From assembly GCA_022793065.1 (NCBI GenBank), contig JAAWCE010000073.1, forward strand, positions 1-64,000: a DNA stretch of 64,000 nucleotides, in the 5' to 3' direction. Below are positions 1-9,658 of this stretch, piece after piece. Under the pieces are notes generated by a model. That model was not told where the DNA came from, searched no databases, and saw only the letters and a program-made list of their open reading frames with translations. The stretch is from Lachnospiraceae bacterium. Its GTDB lineage: Bacteria > Bacillota > Clostridia > Lachnospirales > Lachnospiraceae. The position numbers were made by a program, and so were the translations under genes. Numbering within the stretch: the first letter of the stretch is position 1; each line of letters starts with the position of its first letter.

Positions 1-33
1 GGTTCATATGAGTACAGGTGATAACAAAGAAGT

Positions 34-57
34 AGCAGGTCCGCGGGCCTGCTTTTT
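34..57 (+). terminator. Rho-independent terminator at the left edge
   Basis: AGCAGGTC and GGCCTGCT pair around a CGCG loop, with one G-T wobble, and run into five T residues. This has the shape of an intrinsic terminator for a gene lying to the left of the window. Nothing of that gene can be identified in the 33 bases before it. Confidence 0.75.
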
Positions 58-128
58 GCCATTAAATATGACGAGAAACAGTTGTATATAACAAAATAAT
101 TCATTTAAAACTATATGCTGAAATATAT

Positions 129-527
129 ATGGCTGAAAATGAACTTCGTGCATTTATCAGTAAAGTGATGATAGAGCATTTTGGAATTGACTGGAATGAT
201 AGGCCGGAATTTTATAAGCTGGATACAAGTATTAAGGAAAATAGTGCAAATATAAGAAGAAACGTTCCAAGTTTCGATAATATAGATATTAATCTTTATA
301 CAGTAATATTAGAAACACTTATGGACACGGTAAAAGCAGATATTTATTCAGATACTCTGCCAGAGGCATCAGAGATTCAAAGGACAATTAAGGAGAAAGT
401 TTTTGCCACGACACATTTAGATAAAATGCAGTTAGCGTTGGCTTATTTAAAAAATAGGTATGTGAAAAAGTGTAACAGTTCAACCTTCCGGTCAAGCAAT
501 TTACGAATGGTACAATATACGATATAG
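129..527 (+). CDS. Hypothetical protein, 3' end probably frameshifted
   Basis: The 132-residue ORF begins MAENELRAFISKVM and has a regular amphipathic, mostly helical composition over residues 1-110, so it looks like real protein. The N-terminal pattern (acidic ELRAFI, then HFGIDW) vaguely recalls HEPN-type helical domains, but I do not recognise it securely. The last 18 or so codons (CNSSTFRSSNLRMVQYTI) look out of frame. In frame 2 the DNA reads a sensible tail ending in TVENKATYEEI with a stop at 569-571, so a single-base indel near 475-500 probably separates two parts of one gene. No clear ribosome binding site precedes the ATG. It lies directly upstream of the broken hsd genes and may be part of the same decaying island. 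Confidence 0.45.
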   Translation: MAENELRAFISKVMIEHFGIDWNDRPEFYKLDTSIKENSANIRRNVPSFDNIDINLYTVILETLMDTVKADIYSDTLPEASEIQRTIKEKVFATTHLDKMQLALAYLKNRYVKKCNSSTFRSSNLRMVQYTI

Positions 528-571
528 ATTTGACGACAGTGGAGAATAAAGCGACTTATGAGGAGATTTAG

Positions 572-886
572 AGTTATGTGTTGGAGCATAGCAGATTAAA
601 AGTAAGAAATATTTATATTGTAAATATAAAACAAAAATGTAGTATTGTTGAGAGAGAAAACTATAATAAAGCGAAAATAGAAAAGATTAAACAACCACAG
701 TGTCCGCCGGAAAAGGAAACGGTAATTATGGAGGAATTAGAATATTTTAGAATAATTTAATTTTTAAAATTATTATCACATAAACTAATTAAATCCTACA
801 AGGGATATAAAGAAAGTAGAGAAGAAAATTAACAGCTTGATATAAGATTATAGGGTGATTTAATACATAAAAAGCGGAGGTCAGAA
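572..886. other. Intergenic stretch before hsdR
   Basis: AT-rich, with no convincing gene. The 60-codon ORF at 578-760 has no ribosome binding site or recognisable protein character. A TTGATA at 837-842 and TAATAC at 861-866, 18 bp apart, could be a weak promoter for hsdR. A good GCGGAGG ribosome binding site lies just before the hsdR ATG at 887. Confidence 0.4.
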
Positions 887-3800
887 ATGCTGGTATTTAA
901 TGAAGATACAAGGGTAAAAATTCCTGCAACAATACAGTTTCTTAGGTTGGGCTACAATTATCAATCGCTGAAGGCAGATGACATTGATATAGATTTTAAT
1001 ACAAAGATTTTTGTAAATAGATTAAAGCCTGCGCTTGAAATCATTAATGGCAGAAAATTTACTTATGATGAGATTAAAGCCATTGTTATAGATATTCATA
1101 ATGTGCTAAAGAATAATGATTTGGGGAAAGAGTTTTATAATTGGCTTATTGACCCAAAGGATAAGGTAAAACTTATTGATTTTGAGGATATAACAAAAAA
1201 CGATTTTGCAGTCGTGGATGAATTGCCGTTTAGCATTGTGGAAGGAACGGAGGAAGGCTCGTTCAGACCGGATATAAATATACTGATTAATGGTATGCCA
1301 CTTGCTTTTCTGGAAGTAAAGAAGCCAAATAATGAGGGTGGGATACAGAAAGAATTTGACAGAATGATAAATAAAAGACTACAGAATCCAGATTACAAAA
1401 AATTTTTTAATTTGATTCAGTTGGTATCTTTTTCTAATAATATGGAATATGAAGAAGATGACGATGCGGAAGATGTAAAGGCGGGCTCATTTTATACAAC
1501 GCCAAATGGAAATAATACCAGCTTTTCGTTTTTCAGAGAGGATAATGAACAATATCATTTAACGTATCCATACAAAGATATTGATGAGGATACAATCAAA
1601 TATGTAATGAAAGATTGCGGTTATAATCCGGACGAAACAGATACATCAGAGTTTGCGGAGAACTTAAAGGCAGGAACACCTTGTAATAGTTTTGTAACTT
1701 CTGTATTTGACAGGGAACGATTCTTATATTTCTTGCAGTATGGGATAATGTTTATAAGCAGCCAGATTCCGGAGAAGCATATTATGCGCTATCCTCAATT
1801 TTTTGCTACTAGAAAAATTATTGAAAGATTAGAAACTGGAGGTAAGGGCGGTATTATATGGCATACACAGGGGTCAGGAAAGACAGCGATAGCTGCTTTT
1901 TCTAATCGCATTATCAGAGATTATTATTCTAAGAAAGACATTAGCACAAGGTTTTTCTTTGTGGTAGACAGGCTTGATTTGCTCACACAAGCTAGTATCG
2001 AGTTTACCAATAGAGGGTTGAATACTGTTAATTGCGAAAATAAGACAAGTTTTAGCAAAGAACTGAATAAACCTCTTTCAACAGATGTTGGTGGTAAGGC
2101 GATTGGTGAAATATGTGTTGTAAATATACAAAAATTTGAAGGGAAGATGCCAGAGGCAAAGAATGATTATAATGCCAGGGTGCAGCGCATTTTTTTTGTT
2201 GACGAAGCGCACAGAAGCTATTCTTCCACAGGGGAATTTTTCAAAAATCTAATGATTTGCGATATGGATGCCGTTTATATTGGACTCACTGGGACACCGT
2301 TACTTTCAAGGAAGGAACGTTCTAATTTGAAGTTTGGCGATTATATACATAAGTATTTTTATGATAAGTCCATTGCTGATGGATATACACTTAGAATTAA
2401 AAAGGAAAATATTGATACTATTGCAAAAACTGAAATTAAAAAGAATCTGGAAATAGAAGATAAACAGCTTGAAGATAAAGATATTTATGAATCGGATGCT
2501 TATGTAAATGCCCTGGGTGCTTTTATAGAAAAGGACTTTGTTAATTTTAGACTCCAGAACACAGATACATCTATAGGCGGGATGATTGTGTGTCGTTCAA
2601 ATCCGCAGGCGAAAAAGGTACATCAATGGTTTAAAGATAACTCCAAGTTAAATACAGGACTTGTTATCACGGATTCAGACGATCCGAAACAGAAGAAAAT
2701 AAATCATAATAATCAGATAGATTTTAGGGAGACCCTTGTTCCTGATATTTTAGTAGTAAATTTTATGCTTACGACAGGATATGATGTGAAACGTCTCAAA
2801 AAAATGTACCTTCTACGAGGCCCACATGCACAGTCGCTTTTACAGACCATTTCAAGAGTAAACAGACCTTATAAATCACCAAATGGAAAGACATATAAAT
2901 ATGGTTATATTGTTGATTTTGTAGATATTGAACAGGAATATGATAAGACAATAGAAGCCTATATAAAGGAATTAGAAGCAGACCTTAATGAAAATGGAGA
3001 AAATGAAGGCTCTCTTTCGGGATTGGTTATTGATAAAGAAGATATTAACAGAAAGTATCATAAGTATGCAGATGAGTTAGAAGATATTATTTCTACGGAT
3101 AATTTGGAAAGGTTTTCAAAACAGCTTACTTTTTATAATAAAGAAACGCTGCTAAAAATTTAAAGACTCTTAAATGGCATCAAAGAATGTCAGACGGAGT
3201 TTATTCTTTCAAGAGCCATGGATTATGCAGCGCAGATTGATTCTGATAAAAATAAAAAACTCTTGAAATCAACACAGGAGAGAATTGATTTTATAAATCT
3301 TTCTCAGAACACTGTTGATATGATGGATGTTATTTCAAATGAAGAAGTAGTGGAGATTTTGTATGAATTTATAAAAGTGAAAATTATCATTATGGACCTC
3401 GGACAGATGACACAGGATAACCCTAAGTTCCAGAGATTCTCAAAAGTTGTCAGGGATATACAAAATGAGATAAAGAAGAACAAAAATAAGGGTGATATTA
3501 AAATCAGAAAGCTGGATGAATTATTGCAGAAGATTTTCAATGATTTATCTATTTCAGATTTCAATGATTTGGATTCTATCACTGATGAACTGTTAGAGGC
3601 TCTGCAAAGGGCAAGAAATATTAATTATGAAAATGAAAGGTTATCAAAAATTTATGGTGGAAATTATGCTTTTGTGAAAACCTATCAGGATGCCATAGAA
3701 ATATATCCTGCTGATAAATCAGAGATTGAGCGTACCTTGGTTATCATATTTAAGGAAATAAGAGATGCCTTAGATAAAGAGATAGTAACAATTCAGGGAA

Positions 3801-3934
3801 GAAAGAATTTTGTTGACTCCATAAAATCAAAAGCAACAAAGATTCTTTTGAAAGAAAAATTGTATGGAAAAATAAAAGGATTCTATGTACAGTTGCTGAA
3901 TGATTTATATACAAATATACAATTATTCAAATAA
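887..3934 (+). pseudogene. hsdR: Type I restriction endonuclease subunit HsdR, interrupted by an in-frame stop
   Basis: This is the ATP-dependent translocase/nuclease subunit of a type I restriction-modification complex. The first part (758 codons) holds an N-terminal nuclease region (PDINILINGMPLAFLEVKK, a PD-(D/E)xK pattern), Walker A HTQGSGKT, the DEAH box FFVDEAHRSY, motif III LTGTPLLS and a motif VI region QTISRVNRPY. TAA at 3161-3163 ends it. The same frame then continues without another stop through RLLNGIKECQTEF into the 238-codon ORF at 3218-3934, which supplies the C-terminal helical domain. The whole would be about 1,015 residues, normal for HsdR. The lesion is a substitution, not a frameshift. 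A C-terminally truncated HsdR would probably not assemble with HsdM/HsdS, so I treat the gene as inactive. A sequencing error is possible. Confidence 0.88.
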
Positions 3935-3945
3935 GGAGAATTAAA

Positions 3946-5621
3946 ATGACGGATATTTTTACGTTAGAGAACAAAATAAAACAGATGATTGATGAAATGA
4001 AGGGACTTTGTCAAACTAATGGGTTGTCAAATCAGGCAAGTGAAGAAGTGGTAATTACTTCTGTATTTCTCTACAAGTTTCTAAATGATAAATTTATGGC
4101 AAATATGAAAGATTTTGCAAACGATATGGATATGAGTACAGAAAAAGTTTTGCAAGATGAAGATATGCTGGCTGGATTTTATGATACATATCCACAGGAT
4201 GTGGCTTTTAAGTATGAAGATACAATTGAGTGTTTGATTAATAAAGTTGGGAGCAGCGATTTTTATAAGCTTTTTGATGATGCATTGGAGAGGATATCGA
4301 ATTATACAGAAAATGAAGAATTTAGCATTGATACGGCGGATGGCGGAAGGAAGCCACTGTTTACCAGAGTGACAGAGAATGTAGAAGCGTCAAAGCGAAA
4401 TAATTTTGCTAAGAATATTTTTGGAATTATCAGTCAGGACAAATTTGATTTTGGAGAGGCATTTAAAAATAATTTCGATTTTTACAGTGCAATTTTTGAG
4501 CATTTGATTAAAGATTACAATGTTGCCAGTGGTGTATATGCGGAATATTTTACACCGCAGGCTATTTCTGCTATTATAGCAAAGATTTTAGTAGAGATGT
4601 CCCCTGTAGAAGATAAAATATATGATGTGTATGATCCATCCGCAGGTTCCGGTTCGTTGGTGCTTCATCTTGCAAATGCTTTAGGAAAGGGAAGTTTTGG
4701 AGATAGGGCGCAAGTGTATACACAGGATATTTCTGGAAAATCATCCAGGTTTCTTAGAACCAATATGCTGCTGAATGGTCTTACAAATAGTTTGGACAAT
4801 ATCATTGAAGGAGACACTCTGGAAACACCGGCAAATTATAAAGCGGCTCATGACCCAAGTTCCGGAGTAAAGCAGTTTGACTATATTACATCTAATCCCC
4901 CATTTAAAATGGATTTTTCTTCTACCAGAAATATGATTGAACAGAAGTGGGAGAATTCAGAACTTAGGGACGGAATTAAAAGATTTTTGCAGGAGTTCCT
5001 AAAATCCCAAATAAGAAAAAAGAATCAATGGGAGTATATTTGTGCTTTATCCAACATATTCTCTGGAGTTTAAAAGAAGATGGAAAAGCAGCTATTGTTG
5101 TGCCAACAGGTTTTATTACGGCACAATCAGGAATTGAAAAAACGGTGCGGCAGACGATTGTTGATAAACATTGGTTGAAGGGCGTTATTTCCATGCCGTC
5201 TAATATCTTTGCAAATACAGGGACAAACGTATCTGTTCTATTTATAGACAAGTCAAACCAAGATGGGAAAATTATGCTCATAGATGCGTCTAAGTTAGGA
5301 GAAAAAAGAAAAGAGGGAAAGAATCAGAAAACAGTTTTACGTCCTGATGAAGTAATGAAGATAGAAGATACATTTATTAATCAGGACGTAATTGAAGACT
5401 TTAGCGTTTCCGTTACATATGAACAGATTGCAGAGAAAAATTACTCTTTATCAGCAGGGCAGTATTTTGAAGTGAGAATTGAGTTTGTGGAACTGTCGCA
5501 AGAGGCATTTGAACAAAGAATGACAGCATATGCTGATAGGTTAGGAAAGTTGTTTGCTGAGGGAAAATCTTTGGAAGATGAAATAAAACAGAGATTGGGG
5601 GAGTTGAAGTATGAAGATTAA
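3946..5621 (+). pseudogene. hsdM: Type I methyltransferase subunit HsdM, frameshifted
   Basis: This is the DNA adenine methyltransferase subunit of the type I complex. Frame 1 (from 3946) gives the N-terminal helical domain, AdoMet motif I (DPSAGSGSLVLHLA) and catalytic motif IV (SNPPF). After AGATTTTTG at 4981 the protein becomes nonsense (RFLQEFLKSQ). Frame 3 resumes the expected HsdM sequence (FAGVPKIPNKKKESM, then KAAIVVPTGF) to the stop at 5621. Adding one T to the five-T run at 4984-4988 restores RFFAGVPKIP and one protein of about 558 residues. It overlaps the start of hsdS by 11 bp, as is usual in hsd operons. The break lies just after the catalytic motif, so the product should be inactive. 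Confidence 0.88.
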
Positions 5622-6884
5622 AGATATTGGCAAGGTAATCACAGGAAAAACTCCCAGTACTAAAAATATAGAGTATTTTGAAGGGGGCATTAATTTTATA
5701 ACTCCTGAGGATATTTCCAAGGGATATATTATAAAAGTAACAAATAGGCATATATCTGAAAAAGGGTACAACAGTATAAAATCAAATACTTTGGATGGTA
5801 TCAGTGTGTTGGTTGGATGTATTGGATCTGATATGGGAAATGTTGCAATTTCAGTGGGGAAGTGTGCAAGTAATCAACAAATTAACGCGATTACAGATAT
5901 TGTAGCTACATGGAATCCTTTTTTTATTTATTATTATTTATCGAAAAAGAAGAAATATTTTCAGCAGATAGCAGGAACAACGACAACGCCAATTTTACCA
6001 AAAAGTGTTTTTGAAGAAATAAATATTCCTTATATTAGAAAAGAAGTACAGGATAAAATAGCCAATATTTTGAAATCCTTTGATGATAAAATAGTAAATA
6101 ACAATATGGTAATTGAAGAATTGGAATCTATGGCAAAAACCATTTATGACTATTGGTTTTTACAGTATGAGTTTCCAAATGAAGAAGGGAAACCTTATAA
6201 GTCTTCTGGTGGGAAAATGGTTTGGAATGAAGAATTGAAAAGAGAGATACCAGAGGGATGGAAAGTGGATCTTTTGGGCCATTTATTCACATCAAGTAGA
6301 GGAATATCTTATAATTCAAAAAACATTGAGGGTAATGGTGTTCCGATGATAAATTTAGCTTCATTTAATACGGATGGAAGCTATAAAGAAGAAGCTATAA
6401 AGAAGAAGGTATAAAAGTATATTCAGGAGAATATTCGGAAGAAAAAGTAGTAAAACCATTTAATTTATTGATGTGTAATACACAGCAAACGGCGATAGAC
6501 TATAAAAAGGATATTATTGGGAAAGCATTTTTAGTTCCAGATATATTTGAAGGGGATATTGTCACTTCACATCACGTTACGACAATACAAGTAAAAAAAG
6601 ATAATGTGAAATATTTTCTCCATAGGCTTTTTAATACAGATTACTTTCATAAATATGCAGCGGGTTTTACTAATGGTACAAATATTTTGGGATTGATTTT
6701 TAGCGGTATTGAAAAGTATAGATTGGAAATACCAGATGATGCAGTGTTAGAAAAATTTGCAGATTTAATGTTAGATATAGAAATGAAAAAAAGTAAAATT
6801 ATCAAAGAAAATCAAGAACTTATTTCTCTTAGAGATTTTCTACTTCCACTTTTAATGAATGGGCAGGTTGGGTTTAAAGAGTGA
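5611..6884 (+). pseudogene. hsdS: Type I specificity subunit HsdS, disrupted by a 14-bp duplication
   Basis: HsdS determines the recognition sequence through two target-recognition domains (TRDs), each followed by a conserved helix. The first TRD and its helix (roughly residues 1-190, ending near ELESMAKTIYDYWFLQ) are intact. The second TRD starts at EIPEGWKVDLLGHLF and breaks at 6414 after DGSYKEEAIKKKV. The continuing frame-3 ORF (6468-6884) holds the rest of TRD2 and the last helix (SLRDFLLPLLMNGQV). Deleting one unit of a 14-bp tandem repeat joins the frames as DGSYKEEGIKVYSGEYSEE, a typical HsdS sequence. The lesion therefore occurred by duplication. The truncated 267-residue product would be a one-TRD half subunit, and such half subunits can sometimes dimerise, but hsdM is also broken. 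Confidence 0.88.
6379..6406. repeat. 14-bp tandem duplication inside hsdS
   Basis: AGCTATAAAGAAGA occurs twice with no spacer (6379-6392 and 6393-6406). Fourteen is not a multiple of three, so the second copy shifts the frame and creates the TAA after KKKV. The single-copy version reads through as intact HsdS. Confidence 0.92.
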
Positions 6885-7653
6885 TTATAAGGAGAACTGG
6901 ATGATTATGAGCAGATAACAAAATTATGTTGCATTTCGTAAAAGGTTGAAGTCATAAACACTATTATGAATTTGCAAGACATGGGAATGTCAAAGAAATA
7001 TTTGTTTTTTGAATGTCTTCAAAAGAATTTAACGGCTTACATTCTTGTGTACATTAAGATTAGAAATATAAGCGATATAATTATTGAAGAAATTCTCAAC
7101 TGTAAATTCCTATTTGATAAAAATGGAAGTGAAGAGGTAGAAACAAGCTATAAGGCTTTTTAGCATATGGGTTGTCTTTCACAGACTGCCAATTTGGAGT
7201 CTCAAAAAATTTAGGTTAGAGGTAACGGACTATGGTGTACAACAAATCCAGTGAAGAAAGAAAATAGCATAGATGGAAAGTCGCAGAGGATGTGGTACTA
7301 CCCGAAGTGAAAATGGTTGAAAAAAAATTGGGGATAACATTGAAAATGTAGTGATGTATCAAGAGTAGTATCAGTAAGATAAGCTCATCTGCTGGATCAT
7401 TGTAACAGATGTGGATATATTGGTAGAAGAGAAAGCTAAAAAAGATGGAACAGAAACGAAAGAATTATGCAGGATAGTGTCTGGAGGAGCAGAAGATAAT
7501 AGATGATAGACATAGTTTAATAAAATGGGCGTAATGGGTTATTATAGTTTACATAGATTAAAGTTATGATGGATAAGAAAAAACGAGAAAACCACAGGCC
7601 TTATTTGTTTAAAAATTGCTTTATAATTTAAAGAATAGCAGGAGGAAATAGAA
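6885..7653. other. Decayed AT-rich DNA, no recognisable gene
   Basis: About 770 bases without a supported gene. The 65-codon ORF at 6966-7163 lacks a ribosome binding site and resembles no family I know. Short open fragments, such as one reading TDVDILVEEKAKKDG near 7410-7450, are separated by stops and look like remnants. A TATAAT at 7622-7627 lies 26 bases before the next gene and is probably its -10 box, but no good -35 is visible. Confidence 0.5.
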
Positions 7654-8547
7654 ATGTACGACATAATTATTATTGGCGGGGGACCGGCGGGGATTAGCGC
7701 GGCTATTTATGGGAAAAGCAGAGGGAAAAAAGTTTTGGTATTAGAAAAGAAAAAGGTGGGAGGCTTGATTGGAGCGGTATCTACGGTTACCCACTATACG
7801 GCGATTGTGCAGGAAGAATCCGGCGATACCTTTGCTGAACGAATGAAAGAGCAGGCTCTTAGGGCCGGTGTGGAAATTCGTTATGAAAATGTGACGGAGA
7901 CAAAACTTACTGGCGAAATAAAGAAGGTGGTAACAGAGAAAGGAAGTTATGAATCTAAAACTTTAATTTTAGCAAATGGCGGTTCTGGCCGTATGCTGGG
8001 TATTCCTGGAGAAAACCTGAAAGGCGTCAGGTTAAATGCACCCAAAGATGGTTTGAATTATAAAGGAAAGAATGTTTATGTCATCGGCGGAGCAGATGGA
8101 GCAGTAAAGGAAGCGCTTTATCTGGCACAAATAGCAGGAAAAGTGACGATTGTATGTGTGGAAGATGAACTTGTTTGTATACAAGAATTCAAAGACAAAG
8201 TAGTTACTTTTGATAATATCGAGGTCATGCCACATGCAAGTCTTACTGCAGTATATGGCAGCGAAGCGGTGGAAGAGCTTGAATTTACAGATAACAAAAC
8301 AGGAAAGAAACAAATTGTGAAAGATTCAGAGTGTGGAGTATTTGTATATGTAGGAATTGTTCCCAATACGCAGATGTACACAGAATTAAAGTTAAATGGG
8401 GGTTATATTCCCGTTGATAATTCCATGCAGACGGAAATTTCAGGAGTATTTGCCGCAGGAGATATCTGTGTGAAAAAAGTGAGACAGGTGGCTACGGCAG
8501 TTGCAGACGGTGCTATCGCAGGTATCCAGGCAGCAGCATTGTGTTGA
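7654..8547 (+). CDS. NAD(P)/FAD-dependent oxidoreductase, thioredoxin-reductase fold without CxxC
   Basis: A 297-residue flavoprotein with the two dinucleotide-binding folds of the thioredoxin reductase family. The FAD motif GGGPAGISAAIYG is at residues 7-19, the NAD(P) motif VIGGADGAVKEALYLA is near 147-162, and the C-terminal FAD-contacting AAGDICVKKVRQVATAVADG is near 266-285. At the place where thioredoxin reductases carry the redox-active CATC, just before the NAD(P) fold, this protein has LNAPKDGLNYKG. It therefore cannot reduce thioredoxin by the usual dithiol relay. It may act on another electron acceptor, such as ferredoxin, a small disulfide or a quinone, but the substrate cannot be told. 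AGGAGG at 7640 sets the start. It appears monocistronic. Confidence 0.85.
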   Translation: MYDIIIIGGGPAGISAAIYGKSRGKKVLVLEKKKVGGLIGAVSTVTHYTAIVQEESGDTFAERMKEQALRAGVEIRYENVTETKLTGEIKKVVTEKGSYESKTLILANGGSGRMLGIPGENLKGVRLNAPKDGLNYKGKNVYVIGGADGAVKEALYLAQIAGKVTIVCVEDELVCIQEFKDKVVTFDNIEVMPHASLTAVYGSEAVEELEFTDNKTGKKQIVKDSECGVFVYVGIVPNTQMYTELKLNGGYIPVDNSMQTEISGVFAAGDICVKKVRQVATAVADGAIAGIQAAALC

Positions 8548-8628
8548 ATTTTATTATGATACTGAATAATGTCTGAAATGTATATCGGATTTGTCATTGG
8601 CGAAAAGAGGAAGAAAGCAGGGGAAATC

Positions 8629-9205
8629 ATGTCGGACAGCCGTTTGTTTAAAATTGTATATCATCTTTTAGAGAAGGGACATGCCACTGCGCCCGAATTG
8701 GCAGATAAATTTGAGGTTACGCCGAGAACCATATATTGAGATGTGGAAGCCTTAAGCGGCGCAGGTATTCCTATTTATGCAGAGTCGGGAAGAAATGGTG
8801 GTATATATTTATTGCACCATTTTGTTTTGGAGAGAGCGCTATTGCCTGAAAGTGAAAGGCAGGATGTATTGACGGCAGTGCAAGGTTTTTCTCCAGACAT
8901 TTTCCCGGATCGTTCTCTTATTTGCGAAAGAAATTGCGTATCGTGTGTATGATGAATTTAACATAACACAGATTCAGTGTCAGGAGAATGGGGATTTAAT
9001 TGTGTCCGCAGATATGCCTGTTGACACATGGCTTACCGGGTATTTGCTTTCATTGGGAGCACAGGTTAAAATTATGGAACCAAGGTATTTGAGAGAGGTT
9101 TTAGCGGGGCAGGCAGAGGAAATTTATAAAAAAATAAAACTTGACAAAGGATGTCAAGGTATGTGTGTTATTGTCCCTTTTAAGGAAAGTGTTGCTGGGA
9201 TATAA
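8629..9205 (+). pseudogene. YafY/WYL-type transcriptional regulator, degraded
   Basis: The start reads SRLFKIVYHLLEKGHATAPELADKFEVTPRTIY, the winged-helix DNA-binding domain of DeoR-like WYL regulators. TGA at 8737-8739 falls exactly where the family has Arg (TIYRDVEAL), consistent with a CGA-to-TGA change. The frame continues DVEALSGAGIPIYAESGRNGG to about 8900. The middle of the protein, including most of the WYL domain, is missing. A second frame from 8945 gives a family-like C-terminus (TWLTGYLLSLGAQVKIMEP). Nonsense mutation, internal deletion and frameshift together leave about 190 of roughly 300 codons, so the gene is dead. Its former target could be the flavoprotein gene 80 bp upstream, but that is inference. 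Confidence 0.85.
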
Positions 9206-9230
9206 CTTCGGCAGTTTCTACAAAAGCACA

Positions 9231-9259
9231 TTGATATAACAGAAACTATACGCTATAAT
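9231..9259 (+). promoter_or_regulatory. Sigma-A promoter for the 120-residue orphan
   Basis: TTGATA (9231-9236), a 17-bp spacer and TATAAT (9254-9259). Transcription would start about 30 bases before the AAGGAGGG ribosome binding site of the following gene. Confidence 0.7.
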
Positions 9260-9295
9260 CAATTCGACAAATAGAAATTTAAGGAGGGCAATAAT

Positions 9296-9658
9296 ATGCA
9301 GGAAGCTATATTGAAGATACAAAAAATAGGAGCGCCGCCAGAGGGCTTTGAAGATGGTGGATGTCTGGAAGATGAAGCTTTTCCCTCAGATGAACTCTGC
9401 GATTTGTGGGACGAATATCAAGATGCGGCAGATTCAATCACTCGGCCAGTTACATGGGAAGAGGCAGAAATCCTGATAAAATGTTGTCCCACAGACCATA
9501 TGGCCGGAATTGAATGGACAGTTTTGCATTGTATTGAGAGTGTATTTGCCCCTGAAGCGATAGAGGACTTCCAAAGCCTGATCGAGAAATGCAATTCGGA
9601 CATGATGAAAAATATGCTGCTGGAACGGCTTCAGAATTATCGCAATGGAAGGGAGTAA
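9296..9658 (+). CDS. Small acidic hypothetical protein
   Basis: A 120-residue, strongly acidic soluble protein with no signal peptide or membrane segment. It is well supported as a gene: near-consensus promoter, AAGGAGGG ribosome binding site seven bases before the ATG, and good protein composition. The sequence includes TWEEAEILIKCCPTDHM and WTVLHCIESVF. I do not recognise the family. Its size, acidity and lone occurrence in a patch of broken genes resemble immunity proteins of polymorphic toxins, but no toxin is visible, so this is only a guess. Confidence 0.7.
   Translation: MQEAILKIQKIGAPPEGFEDGGCLEDEAFPSDELCDLWDEYQDAADSITRPVTWEEAEILIKCCPTDHMAGIEWTVLHCIESVFAPEAIEDFQSLIEKCNSDMMKNMLLERLQNYRNGRE

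Noticed and set aside
578-760. 60-codon ORF upstream of hsdR
   Set aside because: No ribosome binding site, biased Lys/Ile composition from AT-rich DNA and no family resemblance.
4984-4988. T-run in hsdM as a phase-variation switch
   Set aside because: Five T residues is too short for efficient slippage; a simple fixed deletion or read error is more likely.
6966-7163. 65-codon ORF after hsdS
   Set aside because: No ribosome binding site, and it lies in a stretch where other frames are full of stops; treated as decayed DNA.
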